A stretch of 53,706 nt of DNA from Bacteroidota bacterium (GTDB lineage: Bacteria; Bacteroidota; Bacteroidia; Bacteroidales; Paludibacteraceae). Each line of letters begins with the position of its first letter. Position 1 is the stretch's first letter. The position numbers and the translations under genes were made by a program. Shown here one piece after another: positions 17,751 to 26,086 of this stretch. The notes under the pieces are model-generated. The model saw nothing but the letters and a program-made list of their open reading frames with translations, was not told the DNA's origin and ran no database searches. The stretch spans positions 1 to 53,706 of the forward strand of contig JAUZOL010000006.1 in NCBI GenBank assembly GCA_030706455.1, in the 5' to 3' direction.

Positions 17751-18203
17751 TTATATTGAAATTGGTTTTCCGGTAGGTCCTACCGGAGATGTGTGTAAAT
17801 GATTAATCAAACTTATTTTTTCTAATCCTGCTATCACGTCACCACTAACCGTCAATTTTGAGCAATTGAAAATAAGCTCTTTGCCGGTAGCCTCAACGGT
17901 CAGCTTTTTGGCTGAAGCATCGTAATAAACCGCTGTGCCGTCGCTGAAGATATATCCTTCTGTATTTTCGTTTGCCCAGCTTGGGGCAGCCTCATCTTCT
18001 GTAATAACACGATGAATAATTTCTCCATCTTCACCGTTATCGTGCATCTCTACAGCCACCTGGCAATTAATCGGCCAGCTTTTCCAGCACCTCATCGAAT
18101 CGGGCAACGTGAGCCATCCACTGGTTATTTCCAGTTCGTCAAAATTCACCCGTGCCCGTCCGGTATCGAAATTTACCTCTGATATTATGCCATATCTTAA
18201 CAC
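17751..18203 (-). CDS. Baseplate spike protein (gpV-like)
   Basis: 150 residues: an N-terminal OB-like part ('GRARVNFDELEITSGWL', 'CQVAVEMHDNGEDGEII'), a beta-helical repeat region ('LTVEATGKELIFNCSKLTVSGD') and a tip ending 'LINHLHTSPVGPTGKPISI'. The His-x-His at 'HLH' is the metal-binding pair that stabilises the needle tip in P2 gpV. The trimer pierces the outer membrane on contraction. Confidence 0.92.
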   Translation of the reverse strand: MLRYGIISEVNFDTGRARVNFDELEITSGWLTLPDSMRCWKSWPINCQVAVEMHDNGEDGEIIHRVITEDEAAPSWANENTEGYIFSDGTAVYYDASAKKLTVEATGKELIFNCSKLTVSGDVIAGLEKISLINHLHTSPVGPTGKPISI

Positions 18204-18229
18204 AATGATTAATTGTTAATTATTAATTA

Positions 18230-19342
18230 TTAATTGGCTAAATCTTCTTCGTTTTCACTTTCTTCGCCTAAACTATCAAATGCAGTTTCGCGCTGTGTAA
18301 CTTTTGGAGTCGATGTTTTTGGTACCCGTTTCGGCTTGGGAATGCTTCCTGTTTTCCTTATTTCCAAAGATGTAGTATAACCTCCGCTGCCATCTACCGT
18401 GTGTGTCGATGTCGGGATATGATATTTTCCGCTGCCATTTCCTAAACCGGTCAAATCAAAATTATTTCCTGCAACCATTAAAGGCTCTCCTGGTATTACA
18501 ATGCTTCCCGATTGCTTGTATTTATTTTTGCCCCATAAACCACCTTTTACTTTTGCCTCAGCCTGCCCTTTTGAAGCAACAGAGCCGTAGAAAATCATCT
18601 TATCAGGCTTATTGGTTGTCAGAATATTATCGACATTGTAAACAACTATTTTTCCTTTTTTTGGATTACGTTGTTTGAGTTGTCCGCCTGCATACGTATC
18701 ATACGTCTTTTCGTTTATTTCATAGCTGGAAAGCTGCGTTTTATCAATTTCCGTTACTGAAGCCACCTGCTCCAGATCGTAATAGCTGATAAAAACCATT
18801 TTCATTCCTTTGATGGTGAACATAAAGCCATACTCTTTTGCCAGTTCCGAAAGAAAAGCCAAATCGGTTTTGTTTTCCTGCGTTTTCCGGTCGAGATTGA
18901 TTTGCGAAAGCATATTACTGCCGTCAACCAGCGTAAAACCATGTTTTTTGCAAAAGAAAAGAGCGATTTGCTTTAACGTCTGTTCTTCAAACGCCTTATT
19001 ATTTCGAGTTCGCAACGCCTTGCTAATACCCGCAGAAATTGCTTTGATGGTAATCTGATCAGGCGGTCCCGATAGCGTTACGTCATCAACCTCAAAAAGG
19101 CCAGTATCGATCTGCTGATCCTGATAACCTATATATAATTTAAGCGTATCGCCCTCAGCAGGGTACCAATCCTCAAACCATCGCCCACTGGTGTTGTCAA
19201 GTACCAGCTGAACCTCATCCGTCGCTTCCTCTTCGTGATCGGTATAACTTACAGAAGAAACATAAGGCCATATCTGTTCAGTCACATTGTTTTTATTCCA
19301 AAACAATTGAACTTTTGCCTTTCTTGCTACTTCTTCTTCCAT
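18230..19342 (-). CDS. Baseplate hub / late control D protein (gpD-like)
   Basis: 370 residues. 'DEVQLVLDNTSGRWFEDWYP' and 'GDTLKLYIGYQDQQIDTGLF' followed by 'DVTLSGPPDQITIKAIS' match the gpD/gp27 hub family. The family forms a trimeric ring on which the gpV spike sits. The C-terminus is a charged tail (FDSLGEESENEEDLAN). It follows gpX and precedes gpV, as in P2. Confidence 0.9.
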   Translation of the reverse strand: MEEEVARKAKVQLFWNKNNVTEQIWPYVSSVSYTDHEEEATDEVQLVLDNTSGRWFEDWYPAEGDTLKLYIGYQDQQIDTGLFEVDDVTLSGPPDQITIKAISAGISKALRTRNNKAFEEQTLKQIALFFCKKHGFTLVDGSNMLSQINLDRKTQENKTDLAFLSELAKEYGFMFTIKGMKMVFISYYDLEQVASVTEIDKTQLSSYEINEKTYDTYAGGQLKQRNPKKGKIVVYNVDNILTTNKPDKMIFYGSVASKGQAEAKVKGGLWGKNKYKQSGSIVIPGEPLMVAGNNFDLTGLGNGSGKYHIPTSTHTVDGSGGYTTSLEIRKTGSIPKPKRVPKTSTPKVTQRETAFDSLGEESENEEDLAN

Positions 19343-19358
19343 TATTTATTTTAAATTC

Positions 19359-19377
19359 AAGTCCCCTTCAAGGGATT
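19359..19377. repeat. Shorter copy of dispersed palindromic repeat (AAGTCCCCTTCAAGGGATT)
   Basis: A variant of the 25-bp sequence at 19810 and 42760, lying in the 40-bp gap between gpX and gpD. The GTCCCCTT/AAGGGA parts can pair. Confidence 0.6.
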
Positions 19378-19382
19378 AATGG

Positions 19383-19601
19383 TTATTTCCACGGTGGCAA
19401 TTTTGTTGCCATAACTGCCGAATCGGTATCATCCAAAATTGGGATAACTAAAATAGTTCCTTCCGGCAAAATCGTATCAATAGGCACAGCCGTATTTGCT
19501 TCAATAAGGGTTTGAACCCCGGCCATAGAACCGTACATTTTCCATGCAATCGATCCCCACGTCTCGCCCTGTCCGGTTGTATAATTGAAACTGTCAGCCA
19601 T
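19383..19601 (-). CDS. Tail protein X (LysM-like)
   Basis: 72 residues; 'GQGETWGSIAWKMYGSMAGV' and 'VPIDTILPEGTILVIPIL' are the LysM-like pattern of P2 gpX (Phage_tail_X). The protein sits in the tail tube/hub region. Location just before gpD matches P2-like order. Confidence 0.92.
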   Translation of the reverse strand: MADSFNYTTGQGETWGSIAWKMYGSMAGVQTLIEANTAVPIDTILPEGTILVIPILDDTDSAVMATKLPPWK

Positions 19602-19604
19602 TAT

Positions 19605-19796
19605 TTATAATTTTGAAAGCAACTCTTTTAATGTATTTGCTTTGTATTCTTTTCCACATTGTTTGCAACGGGCATAAAAGCAAACAAACCGGTTACTGCG
19701 CAATTCAAAAACCTTTGAAAAATCATAACTGCCACCGCAATTGCAAACCGGCGCATTTTTTATCTCAATATCTTCGTTGTAAACATTTCCAAACAT
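19605..19796 (-). CDS. Small putative zinc-binding protein
   Basis: 63 residues with Cys pairs 'VCNCGG' and 'CKQCGKEY', the spacing of a small zinc ribbon, plus an extra Cys in 'VCFYARC'. No named family. It lies between gpU and gpX genes, 3 bp before the gpX start. It could be a tail-assembly factor, but nothing in the sequence shows that. Confidence 0.6.
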   Translation of the reverse strand: MFGNVYNEDIEIKNAPVCNCGGSYDFSKVFELRSNRFVCFYARCKQCGKEYKANTLKELLSKL

Positions 19797-19809
19797 GTAA
19801 TATCAAATT

Positions 19810-19834
19810 AAGTCCCCTTCAGGGGATTTAGGGG
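19810..19834. repeat. 25-bp dispersed palindromic repeat, copy 1
   Basis: AAGTCCCCTTCAGGGGATTT plus AGGGG is identical over 25 bp to 42760-42784. It contains the dyad TCCCCTT/AGGGGA. It lies between the gpU-like and zinc-ribbon genes. Confidence 0.8.
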
Positions 19835-19837
19835 TAA

Positions 19838-20674
19838 TTATTCGCCTCCTTCCCGGCTTCCGATAAAAGCGGCCACCGGCGCATAGCTTTTATTCATGTA
19901 ATAGAGCGAATCGGTAAGCTTATTATTTGCCGTCAGCAAATCATTATAGTTTTTGATTGTTGCCGCCGCTTTCACATCATCCAGAGCCGAATTCACCATA
20001 GTAAAAGAGTTTCGGAGATTCATGGCACGAAAAACCACTTTCTTTGTAGCTTCTACTTTTGCATTAGCCGAGGTGATAGATGCCTTTGCCGACGTTACTA
20101 CCGAAACAATCTGCTGATATTTACCCGCGCTTGGAGTTGAACTTTCGGTGATATGGTTTTGAAGCGTGGCCGATGCCTGTGTTGCACTCAACACATCTGC
20201 ATTAATTAATGCGCCTACAGATGCTTTTAGAGCAATAGGAGTTACTTTAACCGGATTCTGACTTGCAAGTGCCGATCCTTTTTGCTTAAAAACAGAAGCA
20301 TTTGTATTATACTCCAGTAAGTGAATTTGCACCGTGATGGCCGTCTCATAGCCATTGTCCAAACAAACCACTTTTGATTCTTGCAAAGTGGTAATTACAA
20401 ACCGACCGTAATTTTTTCCGGTACCATCCACCAGATAAGCCACCGTACCGGATTTGCGCATTGCCTGCATTGCATTAACCTCTGTGCGGGGTGTGCAAAA
20501 ATCAGTATGAAAATATGCTGTTATATCGTGTTCGTCTAGTTTCTCACCGATTCCTTGCACCACCGGCTTTGTGCCAATAATGGGAATTTGGCCGTAAATT
20601 GTCTCAAAGCTACTTTCGAAGCTTGTCGGCAACTTTATGCCCTGAAAGGTGATATTTCCAAAGGTGAGAAACAC
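19838..20674 (-). CDS. Tail completion/terminator protein gpU-like with long helical extension
   Basis: 278 residues. The first ~140 show the gpU pattern: 'MFLTFGNITFQGIKLPTSFE', 'GTKPVVQGIGEKLDEHDITA', 'VAYLVDGTGKNYGRFVITTL'. P2 gpU is about 160 residues, so about 120 residues here are extra: an Ala/Ser/Thr-rich, mostly helical region (residues ~150-270). In P2-like order it follows the tape measure, as it does here. The extension may be a small hub or tape-contact domain. Confidence 0.8.
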   Translation of the reverse strand: MFLTFGNITFQGIKLPTSFESSFETIYGQIPIIGTKPVVQGIGEKLDEHDITAYFHTDFCTPRTEVNAMQAMRKSGTVAYLVDGTGKNYGRFVITTLQESKVVCLDNGYETAITVQIHLLEYNTNASVFKQKGSALASQNPVKVTPIALKASVGALINADVLSATQASATLQNHITESSTPSAGKYQQIVSVVTSAKASITSANAKVEATKKVVFRAMNLRNSFTMVNSALDDVKAAATIKNYNDLLTANNKLTDSLYYMNKSYAPVAAFIGSREGGE

Positions 20675-20706
20675 GATGCTAATTATTAATGATTAATGGT
20701 TAAATG

Positions 20707-22392
20707 TCAATTACCATTATATCCGAATGATAACCGGTTATTGTTTTGCTGTAGGTTTTTCAAAAAACGGGCTATTTCGTCTTTGTTCTGGTTTAGTATT
20801 TTTGTCAAGTCTTGTTTAACAGTTGGCGATCCCCCATTGACGTGAATGGTAGGTGCATAGTGCACGGTAGGTGCATTGGAAACATTTGTGCGTTGAACGT
20901 TGCTTGCCGGAACTATGTGCGCTCTTGTGGCTGCTACTGCACGGGATTGCGGCTTTTCTGCGGCTTTCTCCTGCGCATAAATACGATTATAAGTACCAGG
21001 CATTGATTTGCCCAATGTCACGGTGTGTTTTACGGCAGTTTGCACGGCCGATATGCCGGATAGGTCTTTTATTCCGCTCATGGCTGCTTGTCCGGCGGCT
21101 GCAAATTTGCCTTTAAAAAGCAAAGCAATAGCTTTACCCATTGATCCAAGCCCGGAGATTATGCCTTTTATACGATCAATCACAAAATCTTTTAGGATAG
21201 AACCAAAACCTTTGATTACTTCCCATGTGGATTTAACTCCTGCGCGGAAGCCGGCAAATTTTTTCCAGCAAACGACAACAACTGCTATTAAGGCACCTAT
21301 TCCTACAGCTATCCATGTGATGGGAGAAGCGAACAAAGCGGAATTAAATAACCATTGTGCGGCAGCGGCTATTTTCTGACCGATTGCAAATTTTTTTATA
21401 GTATCTGCTAAATTCCAAACACCGTATTTTAATGCCCATGCTGCGAATTTTGCTCCATTCCATATTTTTATCATCAATCCTACAGAGCGAATAATGGTAC
21501 CTGCTGTTACAAGAAATGTTCCCAAAACTGCCATTACAATTCCAAAAGCGCCTGCAAATGTGACGATAGTTTTTGCTGCTGTACGGTGTCGTTCAACAAA
21601 AGCAATCATTTTAATGTGAACTGCCGATATTTTTGTAATTAATCGGGTCATAACAGGCAATGCTGATTCAGCAATTACGCGCTTAAATCCTATCATTGCA
21701 TCGTTAATATGTCTGTTTTGAAGTGCAAAGGCTTTCATTTCCTTTGCCGTTTTGGTCGACATAATAAGGCCAAATTTTGTAGCTTCATCGCCAAAATCAG
21801 CAATCCCTTTAGAACCTTTGTTCAGCATTGGAATCATATCGGCTCCCGCTTTCCCGAAAAGCAAAATAGCCAAAGCCGTTTTTTTAGGTCCGTCGGGAGC
21901 TTTCGCAAACTGATCGGCAATTTCCATCAGCATTTTATGAGAGCTTTTCAGCTTGCCTTCATGGTCCATGATGGAAACTCCAGCTGCTTTAAAAGAAATA
22001 GCAGCTTTTTTATTTCCCATCGCCGCGGTTACCTGAGTTTTCATAAACCGTTGCATTGAAACGCGCAACGATTCACTTGCTACATTGGCACGATCGGCCG
22101 CATACTCCACCCGCTGCCAGTTTTCCACTGACATGCCCACTTTTTGTGAAGTGCGCAAATATTCCGAAGCGGCTTTTGATTCTTCTTTAACGGCAGCAAA
22201 CAGGCCTCCTGTGATGGCAGTACCCGAAGCTGATATTCCCGCCCCAATCTTTTGCATTTTTTTGCCCATAGCATTGGATTTCTTCATAAAATCGGTCATT
22301 TTTTTGGTCGAGTTATTGAAGACCTTATCCATAATTCGACTCATTTTGTCGGTTACGGAAAGTACCATTGCCAATTTCATCGGATCTGCCAT
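20707..22392 (-). CDS. Tail tape measure protein
   Basis: 561 residues. The N-terminal helices ('KMSRIMDKVFNNSTKKMTDF') lead into 'AASEYLRTSQKVGMSVENWQ', 'GMSVENWQRVEYAADRANVA' and 'LLFGKAGADMIPML', a sequence type common in TP901/P2-like tape measures. Hydrophobic segments lie around residues 275-310 and 345-380. The protein sets tail length; at 1.5 Angstrom per residue it would predict a tail of about 84 nm. Encoded directly after the frameshifted chaperone, as in other tailed phages. Confidence 0.93.
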   Translation of the reverse strand: MADPMKLAMVLSVTDKMSRIMDKVFNNSTKKMTDFMKKSNAMGKKMQKIGAGISASGTAITGGLFAAVKEESKAASEYLRTSQKVGMSVENWQRVEYAADRANVASESLRVSMQRFMKTQVTAAMGNKKAAISFKAAGVSIMDHEGKLKSSHKMLMEIADQFAKAPDGPKKTALAILLFGKAGADMIPMLNKGSKGIADFGDEATKFGLIMSTKTAKEMKAFALQNRHINDAMIGFKRVIAESALPVMTRLITKISAVHIKMIAFVERHRTAAKTIVTFAGAFGIVMAVLGTFLVTAGTIIRSVGLMIKIWNGAKFAAWALKYGVWNLADTIKKFAIGQKIAAAAQWLFNSALFASPITWIAVGIGALIAVVVVCWKKFAGFRAGVKSTWEVIKGFGSILKDFVIDRIKGIISGLGSMGKAIALLFKGKFAAAGQAAMSGIKDLSGISAVQTAVKHTVTLGKSMPGTYNRIYAQEKAAEKPQSRAVAATRAHIVPASNVQRTNVSNAPTVHYAPTIHVNGGSPTVKQDLTKILNQNKDEIARFLKNLQQNNNRLSFGYNGN

Positions 22393-22483
22393 AATCTAAA
22401 ATTAAAGTTTTATTTAAGGGGGGAGATATTCCCCTTTAGGGGTTAGGGGTATTAAAGAAAAGGGAGCATAAAACCATCAACGG

Positions 22484-22929
22484 TCAATCTCCCTTTTCAT
22501 AACCTACTACTACAACTCTTTTTATTTGCTCTGCTTCGGTTTTGGCAATTTCCAAAGCCGATTCCAGACTTGCCTCAAAAAAATTAATTTCAAGTTCAAA
22601 TATTTCGTTTAGTCCCGATCCTGTAAAGTGGGCGAGCCATACCACATCTTCGACCGGGATCAGGCGTTTTTTAAGTCTTCTTCTGCGACGAACATGGAAG
22701 AGATAAGCTCAAGGTCTTCCTCTACCAGTTCGAGAATATCTTCAAGTACTACAACTTTGTCGTCAATAGTAATTTTTGCAGCTATTGTAGCGTAAGGAAT
22801 AAGATATTCTTTGCCTTTAGGCTGATTTCCGGCGGCTGCCAATTCGCGCACTTTTACGACTTCGCGTTTTTTGGCCGTGCGGCCGTCTGATAATATTACC
22901 TCAGTAGGTAATGCGTTTTCGTTTGCCAT
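22484..22929 (-). CDS. Tail assembly chaperone, -1 frameshift fusion product (about 148 aa)
   Basis: The 89-residue upstream protein ends four codons after the start of a slippery heptamer (A AAA AAC, 22672-22666). Slipping back one base at AAC continues in a frame that is open for 60 codons to a TGA at 22486-22484. This extra part begins 'RLIPVEDVVWLAHFTGSGLN' and ends 'VVVVGYEKGD', a Glu-rich helical sequence without stops. The fusion ends about 90 bp before the tape measure start. This is the layout of gpE/gpE+E' in P2 and gpG/gpGT in lambda, where the longer form loads the tape measure. Confidence 0.8.
22660..22929 (-). CDS. Tail assembly chaperone, unshifted product
   Basis: 89 residues: 'EVILSDGRTAKKREVVKVRE' followed by 'YLIPYATIAAKITIDDKVVV' and 'EDILELVEEDLELISSMFVA' resemble the gpE/gp41 type chaperones (Phage_TAC). 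Such proteins coat the tape measure during tube growth. In P2 the short form is much more abundant than the frameshifted form. It lies between tube and tape measure genes. Confidence 0.85.
   Translation of the reverse strand: MANENALPTEVILSDGRTAKKREVVKVRELAAAGNQPKGKEYLIPYATIAAKITIDDKVVVLEDILELVEEDLELISSMFVAEEDLKNA
22666..22672 (-). promoter_or_regulatory. Programmed -1 frameshift site A AAA AAC
   Basis: In the chaperone frame the codons read TTA AAA AAC GCC TGA, so the heptamer A AAA AAC has the X XXY YYZ phase needed for tandem slippage. The stop codon is the second codon after it. Downstream TCCCG and CGGGA could form a weak stem over a large loop; no strong stimulator is evident. Confidence 0.78.
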
Positions 22930-22989
22930 TTTGTTGTTGTAAGTAGGAGGACGGCAAAAACCGTCCTCCGTAGGTTTGTAAGTAAAGGC

Positions 22990-23514
22990 TTATGCAAGCC
23001 CTAGATTTTGTTTATATTTCAGCATAATATCTACTCCGTCAATGCGGATGATATTATTTGGAATATCAATTTCGAGAATGTCACGACCGTTTACTGTTTG
23101 CTTCAGATAGGTAATATCCAATTTGGTCGAAAGGTCGGTGTCTTCCTTTGCCTTGTATGATCCGGTACTGTGATTAGCACTGGTTCCTTTCAGCATTACC
23201 ACAACCGGCTGGTTGTCGGTAACATCAGAACCGGTATAAACCACTTTGTTTGATCGAACCATCAAATCGACGGCTGCAATAGGATTAGCACAAGCCACCT
23301 GCACATCGTTGTCTGGATAGTTCCATTTGATAGTTGCTTCCAATGCATCCACACCGTGAAACAATTTCATCACCCCGATCATACCTAAGGCTTTGTAATC
23401 GACTTTTGTCCATGGAATTTCAGGAAGCGACACCTCCTGCGCCTGTCCGTGGGTGGATGTGCCGTTTATGTAAACGTTCGCATCCTGAACCCTTGTAATT
23501 GTAATTGCAGCCAT
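22990..23514 (-). CDS. Major tail tube protein
   Basis: 174 residues with 'VQDANVYINGTSTHGQAQEV', 'LPEIPWTKVDYKALGMIG' and 'YLKQTVNGRDILEIDIPNNI', the pattern of P2 gpFII. It forms the hexameric inner tube. It starts directly where the sheath gene stops (overlap by one base), as expected for co-produced tail proteins. Confidence 0.93.
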   Translation of the reverse strand: MAAITITRVQDANVYINGTSTHGQAQEVSLPEIPWTKVDYKALGMIGVMKLFHGVDALEATIKWNYPDNDVQVACANPIAAVDLMVRSNKVVYTGSDVTDNQPVVVMLKGTSANHSTGSYKAKEDTDLSTKLDITYLKQTVNGRDILEIDIPNNIIRIDGVDIMLKYKQNLGLA

Positions 23515-24695
23515 TATGCTTTGAGATTTGAGAGTAAAGAACTATCCACAATAGTATCGAACGTAATGCGTTCGCCAGGAGTCGGGAAGAAATAGGTAGT
23601 TGTAAAGACAATATGCCCTTTTTCCAATTCTTCGGTGCTGTTTTTGGCAGCATCGTAGGTACACTTGCTTCCTTCGATGCAAGCCCCGCGCGAAATCAAC
23701 GTGTTGATGTATTCGTTCACCGTGAACAACACATTGTCAATAAATGCATTGATAATTGGCCGGTCAATGTAAGGCATCATGGCCAGTTCTATGCTTTCGT
23801 CGGTAATATCTTTAGCGCGCTGGCAACATTCGAACGACATTGAATCTGTTTTGGTCGGATAACTTGCATTACGGTTGCCCCATTCGCGAAAATCGGCACC
23901 GTTGTTGTTAAAGCAGGTTGTAATGCCTTGCGCGTTTAACAGATTTGTTTCTGCAGTTGCATCGTTGATGGAAGCAGTTATTGGAGTTTCAAGACCGGAA
24001 ATTCCATCGATTGCCCAGTTGGAAGAGCTAACCCAGAAGCCACCACCTGCCGTCCATGCCGTAGCGTCAATCTTTGCACGGTTGGCGGCGGCATAAATGG
24101 AGAAAGGATGCAACGTTGCTGCGCTGTCTTTCAATTCAGGGAATAACAATTTTGCACGGCTGGAAGTCGTTGCCCAAATTCCGCCGGTGTTGCGCAATGC
24201 TAAAGCTCCGCTAACGGTTGTGCCGGTAGGAGCATCCAAATAAGCATATCCACGAAAACTTTCAGCGGTACTGATCAAAGCCGTTGCCACACCTGCCACA
24301 CTGGAAAAGCCTGGAGCAATAAAAATTTTCGGTTTGAAACCGTAAATTGCAAAACAGGTATTGAATAATTTCAATCCGGTACGTGTGCCGGTTTCTGCAT
24401 CGTAATCACCCACAAAATCTGCGGCAGCTGGTGCTGGAGTTCCGGTACCAATATTCACCACAAAAACGGTTGCGCCAGTTTTTTTTGTGATTGATCGGAT
24501 AATCTTTAATGCCTCCGGTATGGTTCCGGTAGTTCCGAATTGGGTGTCGTCAACTTCCGAAACGCAAAGTTTCAGAACATTGACATCGCCGGTGGCCGCC
24601 GTACCGATAAGGCCGATAACGGCCGTCTTTACCGTATTAACGAGAGAGACTGTCTGTGAGTTGATCGATTCAACCCCATGAAGGAAATCACTCAT
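23514..24695 (-). CDS. Contractile tail sheath protein
   Basis: 393 residues. 'FLHGVESINSQTVSLVNTVK' and 'TAVIGLIGTAATGDVN' at the N-terminus, 'FSSVAGVATALISTAESFRG' in the middle and 'INTLISRGACIEGSKCTYDA' near the C-terminus are the sheath (gpFI) pattern. The sheath contracts to drive the tube through the host envelope. Its start overlaps the stop of a small upstream gene (ATGA at 24692-24695). Confidence 0.95.
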   Translation of the reverse strand: MSDFLHGVESINSQTVSLVNTVKTAVIGLIGTAATGDVNVLKLCVSEVDDTQFGTTGTIPEALKIIRSITKKTGATVFVVNIGTGTPAPAAADFVGDYDAETGTRTGLKLFNTCFAIYGFKPKIFIAPGFSSVAGVATALISTAESFRGYAYLDAPTGTTVSGALALRNTGGIWATTSSRAKLLFPELKDSAATLHPFSIYAAANRAKIDATAWTAGGGFWVSSSNWAIDGISGLETPITASINDATAETNLLNAQGITTCFNNNGADFREWGNRNASYPTKTDSMSFECCQRAKDITDESIELAMMPYIDRPIINAFIDNVLFTVNEYINTLISRGACIEGSKCTYDAAKNSTEELEKGHIVFTTTYFFPTPGERITFDTIVDSSLLSNLKA

Positions 24696-24859
24696 TTCTT
24701 TTTTGTTTTAGTTTGTTTTGTAATGTGTCCTTTTGCTTCAAGTGCTTTTATATGTTGATGCTTTTCAGGCAAATCAATAACGTCTCCTTTCTTGCTGATA
24801 TAATCCGATCCTTCGATCGAAAAAGCCAGCAGAGTATGATTTGTTATGTAATTTGCCAT
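24692..24859 (-). CDS. Small protein encoded just before the sheath gene
   Basis: 55 residues, from ATG at 24859 to TGA at 24694-24692. It begins MANYITNHTLLAFSIEGSDY and ends in a Lys-rich tail (KQTKTKKK). The start shares its A with the TAA of the upstream gene (TAATG) and the stop overlaps the sheath ATG, so it fills the gap with perfect coupling. No family recognised. Small genes at this position occur in Mu-like phages. Confidence 0.8.
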   Translation of the reverse strand: MANYITNHTLLAFSIEGSDYISKKGDVIDLPEKHQHIKALEAKGHITKQTKTKKK

Positions 24860-25341
24860 TAGTTTAGATCAATTTGTTTAGCAAATGGGCCTGTTTCTTC
24901 CGGTTGTTCATCAACTGCTTTTGTTCGGAACGAGAACGACATCATATAGTTCCAATCGTTTTGCGTACTTCCGTCGATATATCCGCTTTTGATAAACGTG
25001 ATTTTCTTTTGAGCAACCGGCAGGCGATAACCTAACAGTTTGGTGCGAATGTCACGCTCAACCGCAAAAATACCTTCAGTTCCTTTGCGGGTTTTCGACC
25101 GGATAATCGCTTCGAATGTTACTGTCTCTTCCTGAATAACGCATGAAGTGCTTTCATCTTCGCCATAATCGCTACCAACATACGCAATAGTAACTTTTGT
25201 TTGAGTGAATAATCTTGTTAATTCACTCGTATTATCAGGAACTGGAATTGCAGAATATATCTTATTAATAGAGTCTCCATTTTCAGCCTTCGGGCAAAGT
25301 ACGTCGCAAATAGATTGTTCTACTTCTTCGTAATCAATCAT
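24859..25341 (-). CDS. Tail terminator candidate (Mu Gp37/DUF1834-like)
   Basis: 160 residues: 'VTIAYVGSDYGEDESTSCVI' and 'VERDIRTKLLGYRLPVAQKK' followed by 'SFRTKAVDEQPEETGPFAKQ' fit the pattern of Mu gp37-type proteins, which cap the tail at the head end. The gene lies between a neck protein and the sheath, where that function is usually encoded. Assignment is moderate because the family is diverse. Confidence 0.6.
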   Translation of the reverse strand: MIDYEEVEQSICDVLCPKAENGDSINKIYSAIPVPDNTSELTRLFTQTKVTIAYVGSDYGEDESTSCVIQEETVTFEAIIRSKTRKGTEGIFAVERDIRTKLLGYRLPVAQKKITFIKSGYIDGSTQNDWNYMMSFSFRTKAVDEQPEETGPFAKQIDLN

Positions 25342-25687
25342 GATACAATTCTCCGTAAGCAGTTAATGTTTTTCCGTCTTTTGAACTATATACAACGCGA
25401 ATAGCGAGTGTAATGCCTTTTACGGCAATAGTTTCGATATTGCTTTCATCCACCGATTCTTTTAAGCCTGGAAACTGATTTTCATAGAATTCGATCGAAT
25501 AATCATAAGGCCGGTATTCATATTTATCAGTATCGCCAATTTTAAGAGGATTGTTCGGATTTTTGTAAAGAACTTTTTCGGTAAAAGGACCAGTTTCACC
25601 ATTTGATGGCATCCAGACGGCATCGTCGCCAAAAACCGTTTCCGTCGCGCCAAACACAGCCGCCTGTAAGCCATCAAAAAGTGCCAT
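25334..25687 (-). CDS. Head-tail joining protein (lambda gpFII-like), putative
   Basis: 117 residues starting 'MALFDGLQAAVFGATETVFG', with 'YDYSIEFYENQFPGLKESVD' and 'IRVVYSSKDGKTLTAYGELY' near the end. Short beta-rich proteins with an N-terminal helix and a 'VFG' element in this position are head-closure/attachment proteins such as lambda gpFII. It follows the decoration-like protein and overlaps the tail terminator candidate by 8 bp. Confidence 0.6.
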   Translation of the reverse strand: MALFDGLQAAVFGATETVFGDDAVWMPSNGETGPFTEKVLYKNPNNPLKIGDTDKYEYRPYDYSIEFYENQFPGLKESVDESNIETIAVKGITLAIRVVYSSKDGKTLTAYGELYHD

Positions 25688-26016
25688 TATACACTCTCAT
25701 TGAGTTTAATCTGAACAGTAGCATCAGCCGATGCAGCAGCTGCGTAAGCCCAACCAATCAAGGTATTACTTGTCGCTGTGGTGGTGATATTTTTAGCGGT
25801 AGCATCCCAATAAAGTTTTGCTCCCTGAGTGATAGCTCCGGTGGCTTTTACAACTTCAAAAACACCTTCACATTGAGCAGTATAGGTATCGCCTTCGGCT
25901 GCCGAAGTAATAGACACTGCAGGAACTGATCCGATAAGCACAAAATCACCGGCTGCAACGCCTCCTGCGCCTGCAACAACTTCAATGACGTGACCTTTTG
26001 CAATATAATTTTTCAT
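25687..26016 (-). CDS. DUF2190 capsid decoration/cement protein
   Basis: 109 residues: 'AGGVAAGDFVLIGSVPAVSI', 'CEGVFEVVKATGAITQGAKL', 'YWDATAKNITTTATSNTLIG' match DUF2190 (AGd.v..G...GVA...a..Ge......GVf...k......qGa.vYwd). Members are capsid-stabilising proteins in several phages. Encoded just after the capsid gene. Confidence 0.88.
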   Translation of the reverse strand: MKNYIAKGHVIEVVAGAGGVAAGDFVLIGSVPAVSITSAAEGDTYTAQCEGVFEVVKATGAITQGAKLYWDATAKNITTTATSNTLIGWAYAAAASADATVQIKLNESV

Positions 26017-26086
26017 CGTTGTACGATTTATTTGATTTTTTGAATTATCACGGAACTGCCTAGGTAGTTCCGTGATTGATAATTAT

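Noticed and set aside
22416-22450. Terminator between tape measure and chaperone genes
   Set aside because: The CCCC/GGGG stretch resembles the dispersed repeat and has no T-run on the coding strand; the genes should be co-transcribed.
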